Counted from the stretch's first letter, positions 21,070 through 32,900 are shown. The stretch: DNA of 64,000 nt from Xestospongia bergquistia (GCA_963965975.1 OZ014415.1:5461001-5525000), one strand, 5' to 3'. The notes: generated by a model from the sequence alone, not told the origin. Numbers and translations: made by a program.

Positions 21070-22170
21070 GCTGCTGAACCTTTCAAGTCCGACTGCATTG
21101 TTTGTCAAGAGAAGAGGAAACGTCCAAAGACTACAGGTGTTGTTGTCAAGCCTATTGTTTCCAACAAATTCTACTCTCATGGTCAAGTTGATCTTGTCAA
21201 CATGCAGTCATCCCCACAAGACCAGCTCAAGTGGATCATGGTTTACCAGTGTCACCTCACAAAGTTTGTTATCCTGAGGCCCCTGTCTTGCAAGAGAGCT
21301 GCTGAAGTTGCCTTTCAACTGATGGATATATTCCTCCTCTTCGGTGCACAAGCCATCCTTCAGAGTGACAACGGCTTAGAATTCCTAGCCCAAGTCATCA
21401 CAGAGCTAAAAGAGTTGTGGCCACAGTTCATCATGGTTCATGGCAAGCCCAGACATCCCCAAAGCCAGGGTTCTGTTTAAAGAGCAAACAGTGACATCAG
21501 ACATTCTGATGGCTTGGATAACAACACCCAGGACTGGACAATGGAACTCAAATTTGTTCAGCAACAGAAGAACTGTGCTCATCATGCTGGCATCAACAGA
21601 ACCCCCTACAAAGCCATGTTTGGAGAGGACCCTAAAGTTGGATTGACAACTTCTAGTCTCCCACTTGAAAGGCTTCAATCTGAAGATGACCTTCTGGCAC
21701 TTCATCAGGCACCACCCTCTGCCACCACTGAACTCACATCTGTTCACAACAATGAGCCACCTCCAGCCACCAATGAACCACTGCCATCTTCACCTCCTGT
21801 CACCCGTCAGCCTTCTGCAGCATCATGCCATCCTCTTCTATTGAACTCTACACCCCTTGACCTTCAAAACATTACCCATCAATGAAAAAGAGCATGTGAA
21901 TCCCAGTTATCACAGGCAGAAAGGATGGTCAAGCACTCCTGTATTGACTTAAAAGCAGGTGAAGCTGGAGATAATGTTGCTGTTCCCATTCCCATGGTTG
22001 ACAGAGGAAGAAGTGACCCAAGATATATTCTAGGAGTTATTGTTGATCACGATGAACACGACATGTATAGAATTGCGGTGAAAGCTGGGATTCTGAGCAC
22101 AAAGTATTCCAGAAAGATACTTTGTAACAGCAGGTGTCACAACAGTCTCAGTTGTCAAAATAAGAATTAG
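21070..22170 (+). pseudogene. KRBA2/Ginger-like integrase, two nonsense codons
   Basis: A single frame (21070-22170) encodes KSDCIVCQEKRKRPKTTGVV, then FYSHGQVDLVNMQSSPQ (first catalytic Asp), KWIMVYQCHLTKFVILRPLS, AILQSDNGLEFLAQVI (second Asp), HGKPRHPQSQGSV, stop, then RANSDIR. The TAA at 21478-21480 stands where the family has the catalytic Glu, so the first nonsense codon falls on the third active-site residue. A second stop (TGA) is at 21883. The remaining frame holds INRTPYKAMFGEDPKVGLTT, a Pro/Ser-rich linker and a C-terminal segment GDNVAVPIPMVDRGRSDPRY typical of KRBA2-like proteins. The gene lacks the upstream HHCC half. It would have performed DNA strand transfer. Confidence 0.8.
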
Positions 22171-22363
22171 CTGAATTACTGTTTCATCATATATGTCTCA
22201 TTGTGGTGATTGTGTATGAAAATGTGTAATAAAGAATTGTGTACAGATATTAAAACTGAACATAGTATGTTTCACACTGTTATTTTATCATTGTAACCAT
22301 TTATGAATAAAGTTCCTTACAACACTTAAACAATGATAACTTTTCTACCAATATATCACATTC
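22171..22363. other. 3' flank of the integrase gene inside the transposon
   Basis: Poly(A)-signal-like AATAAA occurs at about 22229 and again near 22306, shortly after the integrase frame. No other gene is seen. Confidence 0.4.
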
Positions 22364-22495
22364 AGTGATTTCATGAAATCACTAGAGTTTTTAGTGAATT
22401 TATGAATTTCCTAAGTGAAATAGTGATTTCACAAACTCCCTAAATGTTTCAGGGATTTTGCAAAATCCCTATATACACAATTTTACTGTAACATA

Positions 22496-22496
<1 letters not shown>

Positions 22497-22543
<47 letters not shown>

Positions 22544-22562
22544 AGTATATATATATATATGT
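22497..22562. repeat. TA dinucleotide microsatellite
   Basis: An almost pure (TA)n run with one interruption (TTGAG near 22541) directly abuts the right end of the Ginger-like element. It explains the tyrosine/isoleucine-rich minus-strand open frame there. Confidence 0.9.
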
Positions 22563-22689
22563 ACATACTAGACCAGAATTGAAGGACAAAAGACAGAGCT
22601 CATGCTTTGTTGCTGTTACTCCAAGTGTCATGTGTTATGCAATCATCAGACAGCTGAATACTACTCTTTTTGTAGTTTGGTTATATAGC

Positions 22690-22960
22690 ATCGAGGTGTT
22701 AATTATGTCTTGTTTCTTGAGAAATGTACTAAATAGTACTTGTATTCATGTGGGCACTTTGAGGCAAGTTCGGACCTTTTGTTCAGAGTGGTAGTCTTGT
22801 CGGCGTTTATAATTGAGAGTTTTCAGTTAGGCAAAGGTTGCACTCTTTGTTTTGTTGGAGTTAGGCCTGTGCTCTTTGGTTTATTGACCAGGTAAATTTG
22901 AATTCCTCACCTTCTTTCTTCAATTGCCAGACATATTTCAATAGTTCCGTGCTATACCAG
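22690..22960 (-). mobile_element. Penelope-like element fragment, GIY-YIG C-terminal part, minus strand
   Basis: The minus strand reads STELLKYVWQLKKEGEEFKF, then TWSINQRAQA, a frame change, CNLCLTE, and LNKRSELASKCPHEYKYYL. This is the C-terminal half of the GIY-YIG endonuclease domain and tail of Penelope-like retroelements. It is the inverted counterpart of 23150-23300, sharing about 140 bases with it. Confidence 0.65.
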
Positions 22961-22964
22961 TACA

Positions 22965-23345
22965 TGCCTGCAGAAACCCTGCAACTGCCATAAAAAAGAC
23001 CTCTGCCCATTTGACGGTGAATGCCAATCCAACAACATCTACAATCCAGAAGTCAAAAACATGAGCAGAATGAGACAAAGGTCTACATAGGCCAAACAGA
23101 GCATCCCTTCAAGCAGAGATATTCCAACCACATACAATCAATTAGGCACGAGAAATTTGGAAAGAGCACGGAACTACCGAAATATGTTTAGCAATTGAAG
23201 AAAGAAGGTGAGGAATTCAAAGTTACCTGGTTAATAAACCAAGGGCACAGGCCTACTCCAACACAACAAAGCGGTGCAACCTTTACCTAACTGAAAAACT
23301 CTCATCATGTATTATATGCGAGATAAATAACTGTAGACCAGTTAG
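22965..23345 (+). mobile_element. Penelope-like element fragment, GIY-YIG endonuclease, plus strand
   Basis: The plus strand encodes KPCNCHKKDLCPFDGECQS (the Cys-rich motif before the nuclease). After a frameshift it reads VYIGQTEHPFKQRYSNHIQS, ELPKYV, a TAG for Trp, QLKKEGEEFKVTWLINQGHR and CNLYLTEKLSSCIICE. This is the GIY-YIG motif order of Penelope-like elements with YIG intact. No reverse transcriptase remains. Confidence 0.7.
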
Positions 23346-23624
23346 ATCAATCAATCCATTTTTACAGTACTTGTGACTAATTGACTTTTCCTATTATATG
23401 TCTCACCTTTAATTGGTTGTTTATACATTAAAAGTTGCTACAATACTGATCATTATATCAACAATACTGCTAAAATGTTGACAAAATTACAAAGTTTAAT
23501 TAAAATAGCAAGTAGAGGACCAGCACAACAGCTCATGTAATCTGCATATTGGGTCACTATAAGTTGACAAGGACCTTTAACACATGTACAGTAACTTTAA
23601 ATCAGTACTATTCATAAGACAGAT
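23346..23624. other. Non-coding spacer before duplication copy 2
   Basis: Nothing recognised here; homology to the region after the sacsin stop starts at about 23625. Confidence 0.5.
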
Positions 23625-24144
23625 TAATTTTTGGATTTAGATGAATGGCAGCATATCTGTCATCTTGTATTTTCTCAATAAGAAAAGAATTGATAATAAT
23701 TGCTAAGTACTATACATATGATCCAGGTACACATGTTTGGTCTCAGGACTGGAACCTATTTATATCTACATCAGTAGTATAATGTTTTAAGACAAAGATC
23801 TGTGTTGATGCATGATAGTTTATATATAAAATTCTGACAAGTTGTCAGAGGTTAAATTAAGATATCTAGACAAACGTTAAGTGTAATATAATTAGAACTT
23901 CGCAGATCAGGAACTCAAACAATTAAAGTTATAAGTATCTTCGTTGATCAGCAAATAACTTAAACCTGGATCATTGGCCAAATGATTTTGGAAATTGATC
24001 TCGTGGCTTATGTATTATTAATAAAAAAGGTTTATAAAAACATTCATGACAAGATCATAAAAGTAATAACCATTGACTACTAATTAGCTAACAAATATAA
24101 TAACAGTATTCAATAACAGAACAATTCTTTAAGTGATTGAACTA

Positions 24145-26193
24145 TACCATGGCCGAGTTGAGAAGAGCCCTTCATTTAAAAAAAGGTGTTATATGCATGG
24201 AATGTAAGGTGAGGAATTTCCTTCCCTATTAAACACACTTAGCGCTGAAGCACATTTTAATTATATTCATTATTTGTTCACGTGAATGTCATGCGAACAC
24301 ACCACATTTTCTCTCGTGTTTGTGAAGATGCCAACTGGAAAGAGATTGAGAGCGCTAACAAAGGAGGTTGTTGTGAATGTCTATGACTATTTTGAGGAAC
24401 TTGGCAGGCGTAAACGGACTAAAGGATCTCTGAAATGAACCTCTGATGCTACAAAAATTTAACGTACCAGCATCAAGAGGTTACGGAAGGAGAAACTTAG
24501 GACAGGGGGAGCTGCCTTTTCAACTCCAACAAAGAGGTACAGATTCTCCAGACGCCTGTTAGTTGATGATTTTGATCGTGAAGCCATCAGACGAAAAATA
24601 TACCACCTCTATCGGTGCAAAGAGCATGTGACACTATCCAAGTTGTTGATTGTGTTGAAAGAGGATAACCTCTTTCATGGTCAGAGGACGACCCTCAACA
24701 TCTTGCTAAGGGAAATGGGTTTCAAGTGAGTTAGCATAACTTTGGTTATGATGCCCATTAATATTGTACTTTATAGACATAAGAGAGTGGATGACAGACG
24801 CCACTACTATGAACAACCACGCATTATGGAACAGAGGCACTATTACCTTCATCGAATGATGACGAACCGCCAAGAGAATAGGCCAGTTGTTTACCTCGAT
24901 GAAACCTGGGCCAATGCTCATGATGGCAGGGATTGTGCTTGGGTGGAGAGGGATGATGTGACTGGTGGAACCCTTGGTGGTATAAAAAGGCCTCCTGGGA
25001 AGGGTGCACGGCTTATTATTCTTGGAGCTGGTGGTGAGAATGGTTGGATTCCCGATACCACTCTCATATTCAGATCCAAAAAAAATACTGGTGATTACCA
25101 TGATGAGATGACTGCTGATCATTTTGAGGAGTGGTTTGGTACCAAACTTCTCCCAAATGTTCCACCTAACAGTCTAATTGTCATGGATAATGCCTCATAT
25201 CATAGCCGTCGTAGTGACCCTGTTCCAGTCAAAAGTTGGACAAAGCAAAAGATGCAAGATTGGCTTCAGGCAAAGGGAGTTGAATTCCCAACAAATGCCT
25301 TGAAAGCTGAATTGTATAGCATCATACAAAGAATGAAACCTACCCCTCGCTATGTTGTTGATGACATGGCTGCTGCTGCAGGTAAGAACTTGTCAAGATA
25401 GCCTTTGTATTTATTGATATGTACATCATACAGGGCATGAGGTGGTCCGACTCCCTGTTGCTCACTGCACTCTCAATCCTATTGAGTTGGCATGGGCACA
25501 GGTTAAAGGTCACATTAAGGCCAACACTCGTGCATTTAACCTCCGTGAGGTTGAGCAGCTGGCATGGGAGGGTTTCGATGTTGTGACACCTGACCGTTGG
25601 AAAAGCCTCATTCAACATGTCAAGATCCACTTTGAAGACCACTATTGGTCTAATGATGGCCTCTATGAAGAGTTAGTGGATGAGTTCATCATTCGAGTTG
25701 GAGGTGAATCGGATGAGTCTGATGATTCCGATCAGTCTGATAGTTCCGATGACGATTAGTTGTAGGCATTCTCAGTCTTCCTTCTTTGCCGAAAGGTTTT
25801 TTTCAAAACCATGGTGGCTTTATAGCTGCCTCAAATCACAAAAGATGATACCTGGTTATTATTTTAATAATAATTGTTATAATATACCATTTGTTCATAT
25901 AATTAGAATTGTAATTTTGAATTGCCACGTGACAGATGGCTGACTTCTCAAAGCGAAAATTGTTTTTTATTAAACCCTCGAAGGTGTGCAATTTGAAGTA
26001 TGTGAAAGGTATGCCATTGAAAATGTATGGAGTTTTCTAGTTTGGTACTTTCTCGTAGTGCTAGAGAGCCAAATTTTATATATAAAATGCGCATTTGCAA
26101 GATAAATCGATTGTGCAAGTTTCATGTCAATAGCACGTAAAACGGCAAAGTTATTCACATGTCTGGGTGGGCCCTCTCAACTCGGACATGGTA
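24145..26193 (+). mobile_element. IS630/Tc1-like transposon, near full length (2049 bp)
   Basis: The ends are TACCATGGCCGAGTTGAGA and, in reverse complement on the right, TACCATGTCCGAGTTGAGA, with TA on both sides (24143-24144 and 26194-26195). Copy 1 of the duplication shows the uninterrupted site with one TA, so both borders are exact. The transposase gene has two short introns and two nonsense codons. The same family left the deletion derivative at 8690-10392. Confidence 0.9.
24328..25759 (+). pseudogene. IS630/Tc1-like DDE transposase, three exons, two nonsense codons
   Basis: The ATG at 24328 starts MPTGKRLRALTKEVVVNVYD, a helix-turn-helix start. Exons 24328-24725, 24777-25381 and 25434-25759 join with GT-AG introns of 51 and 52 bases and correct phase, giving about 442 codons. 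The DDE core is visible: VVYLDETWANAHDG (first Asp), LIVMDNASYHSRR (second Asp) and HCTLNPIELAWAQVK (Glu). The Asp-Glu spacing is about 81 residues, far longer than the 34 of classic mariners, but it recurs in a family I know from arthropods and cnidarians. The protein ends in an acidic Asp/Ser/Glu tail. In-frame TGA and TAA in exon 1 (about 24436-24462) make it inactive; the rest is intact. It would cut and paste into TA. Confidence 0.85.
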
Positions 26194-26929
26194 TAACAAT
26201 AGTGATTAGTAAAATAATGCTGTAATGATAACTGTAATTATAACAACAATAGAAGAACTGAGATAAGGTAGAGAATTAGGTGAAGTATAAGATGGAGCAC
26301 CTTTACCACTTAGAAATATAGACAGATGTGCAGTAAATGGTACTGATGAGGGTAGAAGTAGAGGGTCTTTTCAGTGATGTCATGGCTACCTGTTATTCCC
26401 TTGAACATGAGCTGGAATTCTTGTGTTATTCAATGCGTGAGAAAATATTTCTTCACAAACCATTGTGATCAAAGCTGAAGTAGAATTGTGAAATAGAAAC
26501 AGATAAAGAAACCAACAAGACCTGCATAGTTAATAACAACGAATAAATTGGGGGAAAGAGTTATAAAGTAAGAGAGAGTGCTTAAAGCTGTACTATATCT
26601 TGATTCTGTAAGTGGTTCCTGAAGATGAGAATATAAAATATAATGACAGAATTAGAGTTAATACCAAATAGTGTGGGGATTATTAACAAATAACTGAATA
26701 TTTTTGTTAGGAAACAATTGCTATTATTTTAGGCATGACAACAGAACTTGGTAAATTTCAAATCTCTAAAAGTACCTTTCCTAATAATTCCCACTATATG
26801 AATTTAATAATTCTCACTACATCATTACAATAGTTTCTAAGACTGCATTTTGTAAGTCACTGACTTCATGAAGCATCATCTAACAAACAAACAAACAATT
26901 TCCAATGCATATGAGGCTAAAAAAGCTGA

Positions 26930-28440
26930 GCAGTATAAAACCATACTATACAGTCAGACTAGCATTTGTTCGAGTAGCATATAAAACACATATAATATGA
27001 TGAACAATGCATGAAAGTGTAGACCTATCCACTGCTTCTGTCTTACAGGATGAGTAAGAGATGGAACGGTTTTATGAAGAATGTGAGCATATGTAAAGAT
27101 GGGTGTTGATATAACCCAGCCTTTGATGTCAAACTTATAGTGATCTCTTTGATTAGAGTGCCATTGATTACTGTAGAGGAGTCATCTCCATTAGTATTAG
27201 AATAGGTCTCCATCTTGTGTCCTTGAACCAAGTGAATAAAACAGTAGAGGACTATAGGACATATAATACATAAATATAATAAACCAAATCAACTTGGACC
27301 ACAACTAGCTCTTATAATGATAGAAGAGAAAGAGGAATGACAATGCAGGCAAATAAGAACACACAGAGTCAATATGCATAACCATACACATTATCAGGAA
27401 ATATGTGTCCTTTCTCCTGTATATTTCTATTCTACTAAGGTTCAAAGGTAGACTGCTAGCCCAAGCTGATCCAGCTACTGTACAATATGCTCTACAGGCA
27501 AAGAAAGTTAGGATAGTAAGTAAGAACAAATATACTACTTTTAGCCAACATCCTCCAAGCAGTTCACACATTTCACTAGCTTCAAACTTGTGAGTTGCAA
27601 TAATACAAAATGTAGGCTTCTGCAGGAGAAACAAGAGATGACTGAAAGTCAGGATGACCCGCTTCCTTGTATTTAGTGATACCCTAAATCAGGAAAATTA
27701 AAGTAACTTATTTAATAGAGTAGGTTTTATCTAAAATGTAAGAGGCTTTATAACTGTGCATTATAATCTATAAAGTGTACTCATAAAATTGAGTGTTGTA
27801 ACTTTTTTTTGTAACTGCAATCTCTGGACTTATTACCACAAGATGTCTAAAGCAATTACATGTCATTGAAAATTGAAAACAATTAAGAGTTTTTTTATTG
27901 CTATCTACTTATTGTCTTTGCTAGTGATTCTTTGAAATGGAGGAAAGAGCAAGAAACTTTGACTTGAAAACTGTTACTGCATTCAACAATCAACAGAAGT
28001 CAGCTCATGGCTATTAAGTCCTCAACAATTACAACTATAGACTGTATTTTGCTTGAGACTTGTGAGGCTATGGGCTCTTGAATATATCCAGGAAAATCTT
28101 ACATATGGTCGCTGTTATTGCTGTCAATGGTTTAGCCTGAAAGTTAGGATTAAGATTAGGTAGCATGTTTTAGACTGTTCCATTCTAGCTAACTTACTAG
28201 TAATCTTGCTATAGTTTCTGTAACCCAAATAGCACACAGCCATGATATAAATGTAACGAACAACGTTGTCAGTATCCCCAAGAAAATACCTCCATTGAAG
28301 TAAGAGAAAGCCAGTATAAAACATGAGGTTAACCATCAAAAAAAATCCAAAAAATATATTAACAGTTTGATGTCTGCAATCTTCCACTTGATTCGTTTCT
28401 TCTGATACCACTTAAGAATCTCGAAAGGAGGTATACTATT
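26930..28440 (-). pseudogene. AAAP (TMEM104/SLC38-like) amino-acid transporter, copy 2
   Basis: Three exons are suggested on the minus strand. About 28411-28198 encodes EILKWYQKKRIKWKIAD and a membrane helix with YFNGGIFLGILTTLFVTF and SWLCAIWVTETIARLL, ending at a GTAAGT donor. 27619 to about 27195, after a strong acceptor (TTTCTCCTGCAG), reads FEASEMCELLGGCWLKVVYL, CTVAGSAWASSLPLNL and, after a shift, IVIPLSLLSL, stop, ELVVVQV. About 27190-26950 reads YKFDIKGWVISTPIFTYAHI and VPSLTHPVRQKQWIGL, then FYMLL, a one-base loss and TNASLTV before TAG. The layout fits AAAP permeases of the TMEM104 type (11 helices expected; about five are seen). In-frame stops and shifts make it non-functional. Family assignment is from remembered motifs. 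Confidence 0.5.
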
Positions 28441-28579
28441 ACTTAGTCCATGACAAGGCGAAAGGAATGAAGGGCTAATTATTATAACATATTTAAACCA
28501 TTTTTAGTGACTGATTTTACCTTTAAATTTGCTATTTCATGCAAATAAAAAAAATAACAAATATTAAAAGTAGTGTGTA

Positions 28580-29935
28580 TTATAATGAAGTATTCTCTAA
28601 GTCGTCCACCCTGTCATCATTAATGTAATTAACAGTGTTCTCTGATAACTATAGGGAAGGTATAGTCTGTAAAGGCTTGTATGAACTATCAGTGATCATT
28701 CCCTGAAAGTAAAGACAAAATATTTAAAATATCTATATCAATTGTTGCAACATCAAAGGACAAGTGTACTTATAAATTGATTATTCTCCTCTCTGGCTGT
28801 ACTGGTATTTCAACTCTTATAACTTAAGTAAACTTTGTATTATAATATATAGTATCAAAAAAGACTAAGTTTTTGACTATAATTATTATTGGGAAAATAT
28901 CTTCATTATGAATAATTATAACTATTGTCCTGAGGTATCAAATTGACACTACTACAATCAGGATATTTATTACAAAATAATATAATAATAATAGTACCTG
29001 CTTTCGTTTCATAGTTCAGTAGAGCAATATAAAGAAATGATCACCATTAACTGAACACCAGACAATAATAACATTGGTAGCCATGTTCATCTATTGACAG
29101 CTAAATAACTTGGAACACCTAAAAATTACAGACATTTTTAAATTAGATATTTCTATGGACTGAAATGACACTGTCAATTTAAAATTATTTCCACATTTAT
29201 ATCAATATTATGTAAGGCATCTTGACAAATTTTGAACTGATTAAAAATTACCCCAAAGTGGTCCAGTCCCTCTAGCAAGTGCTCCACTTGCTATCATCAA
29301 TCCCTTGACAAGCCCCTGTAATTAGCAGACAAATTTAATATATTATATATTTTAGATCACTACTTGTGACGATTGTCCTAAACCATCAGAAGCAAATACT
29401 GTTAGCTTAAATCGAACTATAGGATATCCAAGTGAATAGACACAATCCAACTAAAAATTGAACTAAGTTTAAAGAGTAATGACGACCTAAACAGACATGA
29501 TTACAACGATCACAGTATTGACCATTGACTCTAGAGATAGGATTCCAGAAACATTCATAATTTGGAAGTGACTTAAACAATCCACAAACACAGCTATCAT
29601 TAAAATCCACACAATCACTAACATCAATATTATACTCAGCAGCTAAACATACAGGAGAATTCTCTGTACAGTTATTTGAAATGGAACTGCACTGCTTGTT
29701 ATTATTGTCATTGTCTTGAGCATTAGTGGTATCTATAGTAACAACAGCCAACTGCCACAATTCAGAATCAAAATTATCATATAAGCTTTTATAGTGAAAG
29801 CATTTCATACTACCCCTACCTACAGAGCTCAGTTTGTCAGTATTAGTATTAACATGATAGGTATATTCAGTATAACCTGCTGAATAGAGTGATACAAAGG
29901 AATTAATGTATGGCCGATAACAGTAGAATGATGGA
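28580..29935 (-). pseudogene. MFS transporter, copy 2, cut by the satellite array
   Basis: The exons are equivalent to copy 1: 29935 to about 29368 (5' part missing), 29315-29252, 29118-28998 and 28702-28580. Exon 1 is intact through the Cys-rich loop that is shifted in copy 1 (NCTENSPVCLAAEYNIDVSD, YCDRCNHVC), but a 2-base loss after FLVGLCL breaks the next helix. Exon 2 keeps Trp (TGG) where copy 1 has TGA. Exon 3 has lost one base (frameshift) and has TGA where copy 1 has TAA. Exon 4 has TAG 17 codons in, removing 23 residues of the tail. The gene is broken at its 5' side by the satellite. Confidence 0.6.
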
Positions 29936-32900
29936 ATAATTCACTGATCATTCGTCCATTTAGATTCATATTACTCATCCATTTACAGATCATTTGTCCA
30001 TTTATTTTCATATCATTCATCCATTTACAGATCATTCGTCCATTTAGATTGATATCATTCATCCATTTACAGATCATTCGTCCATTTAGATTCATATCTT
30101 TCATCCTTTTGATTCATATCATTTATGCATTTACTGATCATTCTCCATTTAGATTCATGTCATTCATCCATTTACTGATGATTCGTCCATTTAGATTTAT
30201 ATCATTCATACATTTATTAATCATTTGTCCATTTCGATTCATATGATTCATCCTTTTACTGATCATTCGTCCATTTACATTCATATCATTCATCCACATA
30301 TTGATTATTCGTCCATTTAGATTGATTTCATTCAATCATTCACTGATCATTCTTCCAGTAAGATTCATATCATTCATCCATTTACAGATCATTCGTCCAT
30401 TTATTTTCATATCATTCATCCATTTACAGATCATTCGTCCATTTGGATTCATATCATTCATCCATTTGCCGATCATTCGTCCACTTGGATTCATATCATT
30501 CATCCATTTAGAATCATATCATTTATGAATTTACTGATCATTCCTCCATTTAGATTCATATCATTCATCCATTTACTGATCATTCGTCCATTTGGATTCA
30601 TATCATTCATACTTTTGCTGATCATTTGTCCATTTACATTCAAATCATTCATCCACATATTGATTATTCCTCCATTTAGATTCATGACATTCATCTATTT
30701 ACTGATCATTCGTCCATTAACATTCATGTCATTCATCAATTTCCTGATGATTTGTCCATTTAGATTCATGTAATTCATCCATTTACTGATCGTTCGTCCA
30801 TTTTGATTTATATTATTCATCCATTTAGATTCATGTCATTCATTCATTTATTGATCATTCCTTCATTTAGATTCATGTCGTTCATCAATTGACTGATGAT
30901 TCATCCATTTAGATTCATGTCATTCATCCATTTACTGATCATTCGTCCATTTACATTCATGTCATTCATACATTTACTGATGATTTGTCCATTTAGGTTC
31001 ATGTCATTTATCCATTTACTGATCGTTCGTCCATTTTGATTGATATTATTCATCCATTTAGATTTATGTCATTCATCCATTTATTGATCATTCCTTCATT
31101 TAGATTCATGTCGTTCATCAATTGACTGATGATTCGTCCATTTAGATTCATGTCATTCATCCATTTCCTGATCATTCGTCCATTTACATTCATGTCATTC
31201 ATACATTTACTGATGATTTGTCCATTTAGAGTCATGTCATTCATCCATTTACCTGATCATTCGTCTATTTAGATTCATGTCTTTCATCCATTTACTGATA
31301 ATTTGTCCATTAAGATTCATATCATTCATCCATTTAGATTCATATCATTCATCCATTTACTTATGATTCGTCCATTTAGAGTCATGTCATTCATCCATTT
31401 ACTGATCATTCGTTCGTTTACATTCATGTCATTCATCCATTTAATGATCATTCGTCCATTTACATTCATATCATTCGTTCATTTAGATTCATATTATTCA
31501 TCCATTTAGATTCATATCATTCATCCATTTAGTGATGATTCGTCCATTTAGATTCATGTCATTCATCCATTTACTGATGATTCGTCCATTTAGATTTAAA
31601 TCATTCATCCATTTACTGATCATTCGTCCTTTTACATTCATGTCATTCATCCATTTACTGATCATTCGTCCATTTACATTCATATCATTCGTTAATTTAG
31701 ATTCGTATTATTCATCCATTTAGATTCATATCATTCATCCATTTAATGATGATTCGTCCATTTAGATTCATGTCATTCATCCATTTACTGATGATTTGTC
31801 AATTAAGATTCAAATCATTCATCCATTTAGATTCATATCATTCATCCATTTACTTATGATTTGTCCATTTAGAGTCATGTCATTCATCCACTTAATGATC
31901 ATTTGTCTGTTTACATTCATGTCATTCATCCATTTACTTATCATTCGTCCATTTACATTCATATCATTCGTCCATTTAGATTCACATTATTCATCCATTT
32001 AGATTCATATCATTCATCCATTTACTGATGATTCGTCTATTTAGAATCATGTCATTCATCCATTTACTGATGATTCGACCATTTAGATTCATGTCATTCA
32101 TCCATTTCCTGATCATTCCTCCATTTAGATTCATATCATTTAACCATTTAGATTCATATCATTCATCCATTTACTTATGTTTCGTTCATTTAAATTCATG
32201 TCATTCATCCCTTTACTGATCACTTGTCAATTTCGATTCATGTCATTCATCAATATACTGATCATTCGTCCATTTAGATTCACGTCATTCAACCATTTCC
32301 TGATCATTCGTCCATTTAGATTCATATCATTCTTTTATTTAGATTCATATCTTTCATCCATTTACTGATGATTTGTCCATTTAGAGTCATGTCATTCATT
32401 CATTTATTTATCATTCGTCCATTTAGATTCATGTCATTCATCCATTTACTGATCATTCGTCCATTTAGACTTATATCATTCCTCCATTTAGATTCATATC
32501 ATTCATCCATTTACTTATTATTCGTCCATTTAGCGTCATGTCATTCATCCATTTACTGATCATTCGTCTATTTAGATTCATGCCATTCATCCATTTACTG
32601 ATCATTCGTCCATTTAGACTCATATCATTCATCCATTCAGATTCATATCATTCCTCCATTTAATTATGATTCCTCCATTTAGAGTCATGTCATTCATCCA
32701 TTTCTTGATCATTCGTCCATTTAGATTCATGTCATTCATCCATTTACTGTTCATTCGTCCGTTTAGATTCATGTCATTCATCCATTTACTGATCATTCGT
32801 CCGTTTAGATTTATGTCATTCATCCATTTCCTGATCATTCGTCCATTTAGATTCATATCATTCCTCCATTTAGATTCATGTCATTCATCCATTTACCGAT

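Larger units (their letters stand above)
20821..22493 (+). mobile_element. Integrase-type DNA transposon (Ginger/KRBA2-like) with 130-bp inverted ends
   Basis: The two ends (20821-20950 and 22364-22493) are long inverted repeats beginning TGTTACAGTAA, with over 80% match by eye; TGTTA agrees with the TGTNR terminus known for Ginger elements. Each end is a chain of short palindromes such as AGTGATTTCATGAAATCACT and GGGATTTTGCAAAATCCC. Between them lies one integrase gene. Flanks are TATA on the left and TAAT on the right, so a clean 4-base target duplication is not visible. At 1.67 kb it is short for the group, and the zinc-binding N-terminus of the integrase is missing. Confidence 0.75.
23625..29935. 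repeat. Segmental duplication, copy 2 (interrupted by an IS630-like transposon)
   Basis: This is a direct copy of about 2295-6590, offset by roughly 21.3 kb, with the 2049-base element 24145-26193 inserted. The similarity ends abruptly at 29935, inside MFS exon 1, where the satellite array begins. The sacsin coding region is not included in the duplication. Confidence 0.85.

Noticed and set aside
20815-22498. 4-base target duplication of the Ginger-like element
   Set aside because: Left TATA and right TAAT do not match well, and the right side is a TA repeat, so no claim is made.
22449-22631. 60-codon minus-strand frame rich in Tyr and Ile
   Set aside because: It is a translation of the TA microsatellite.
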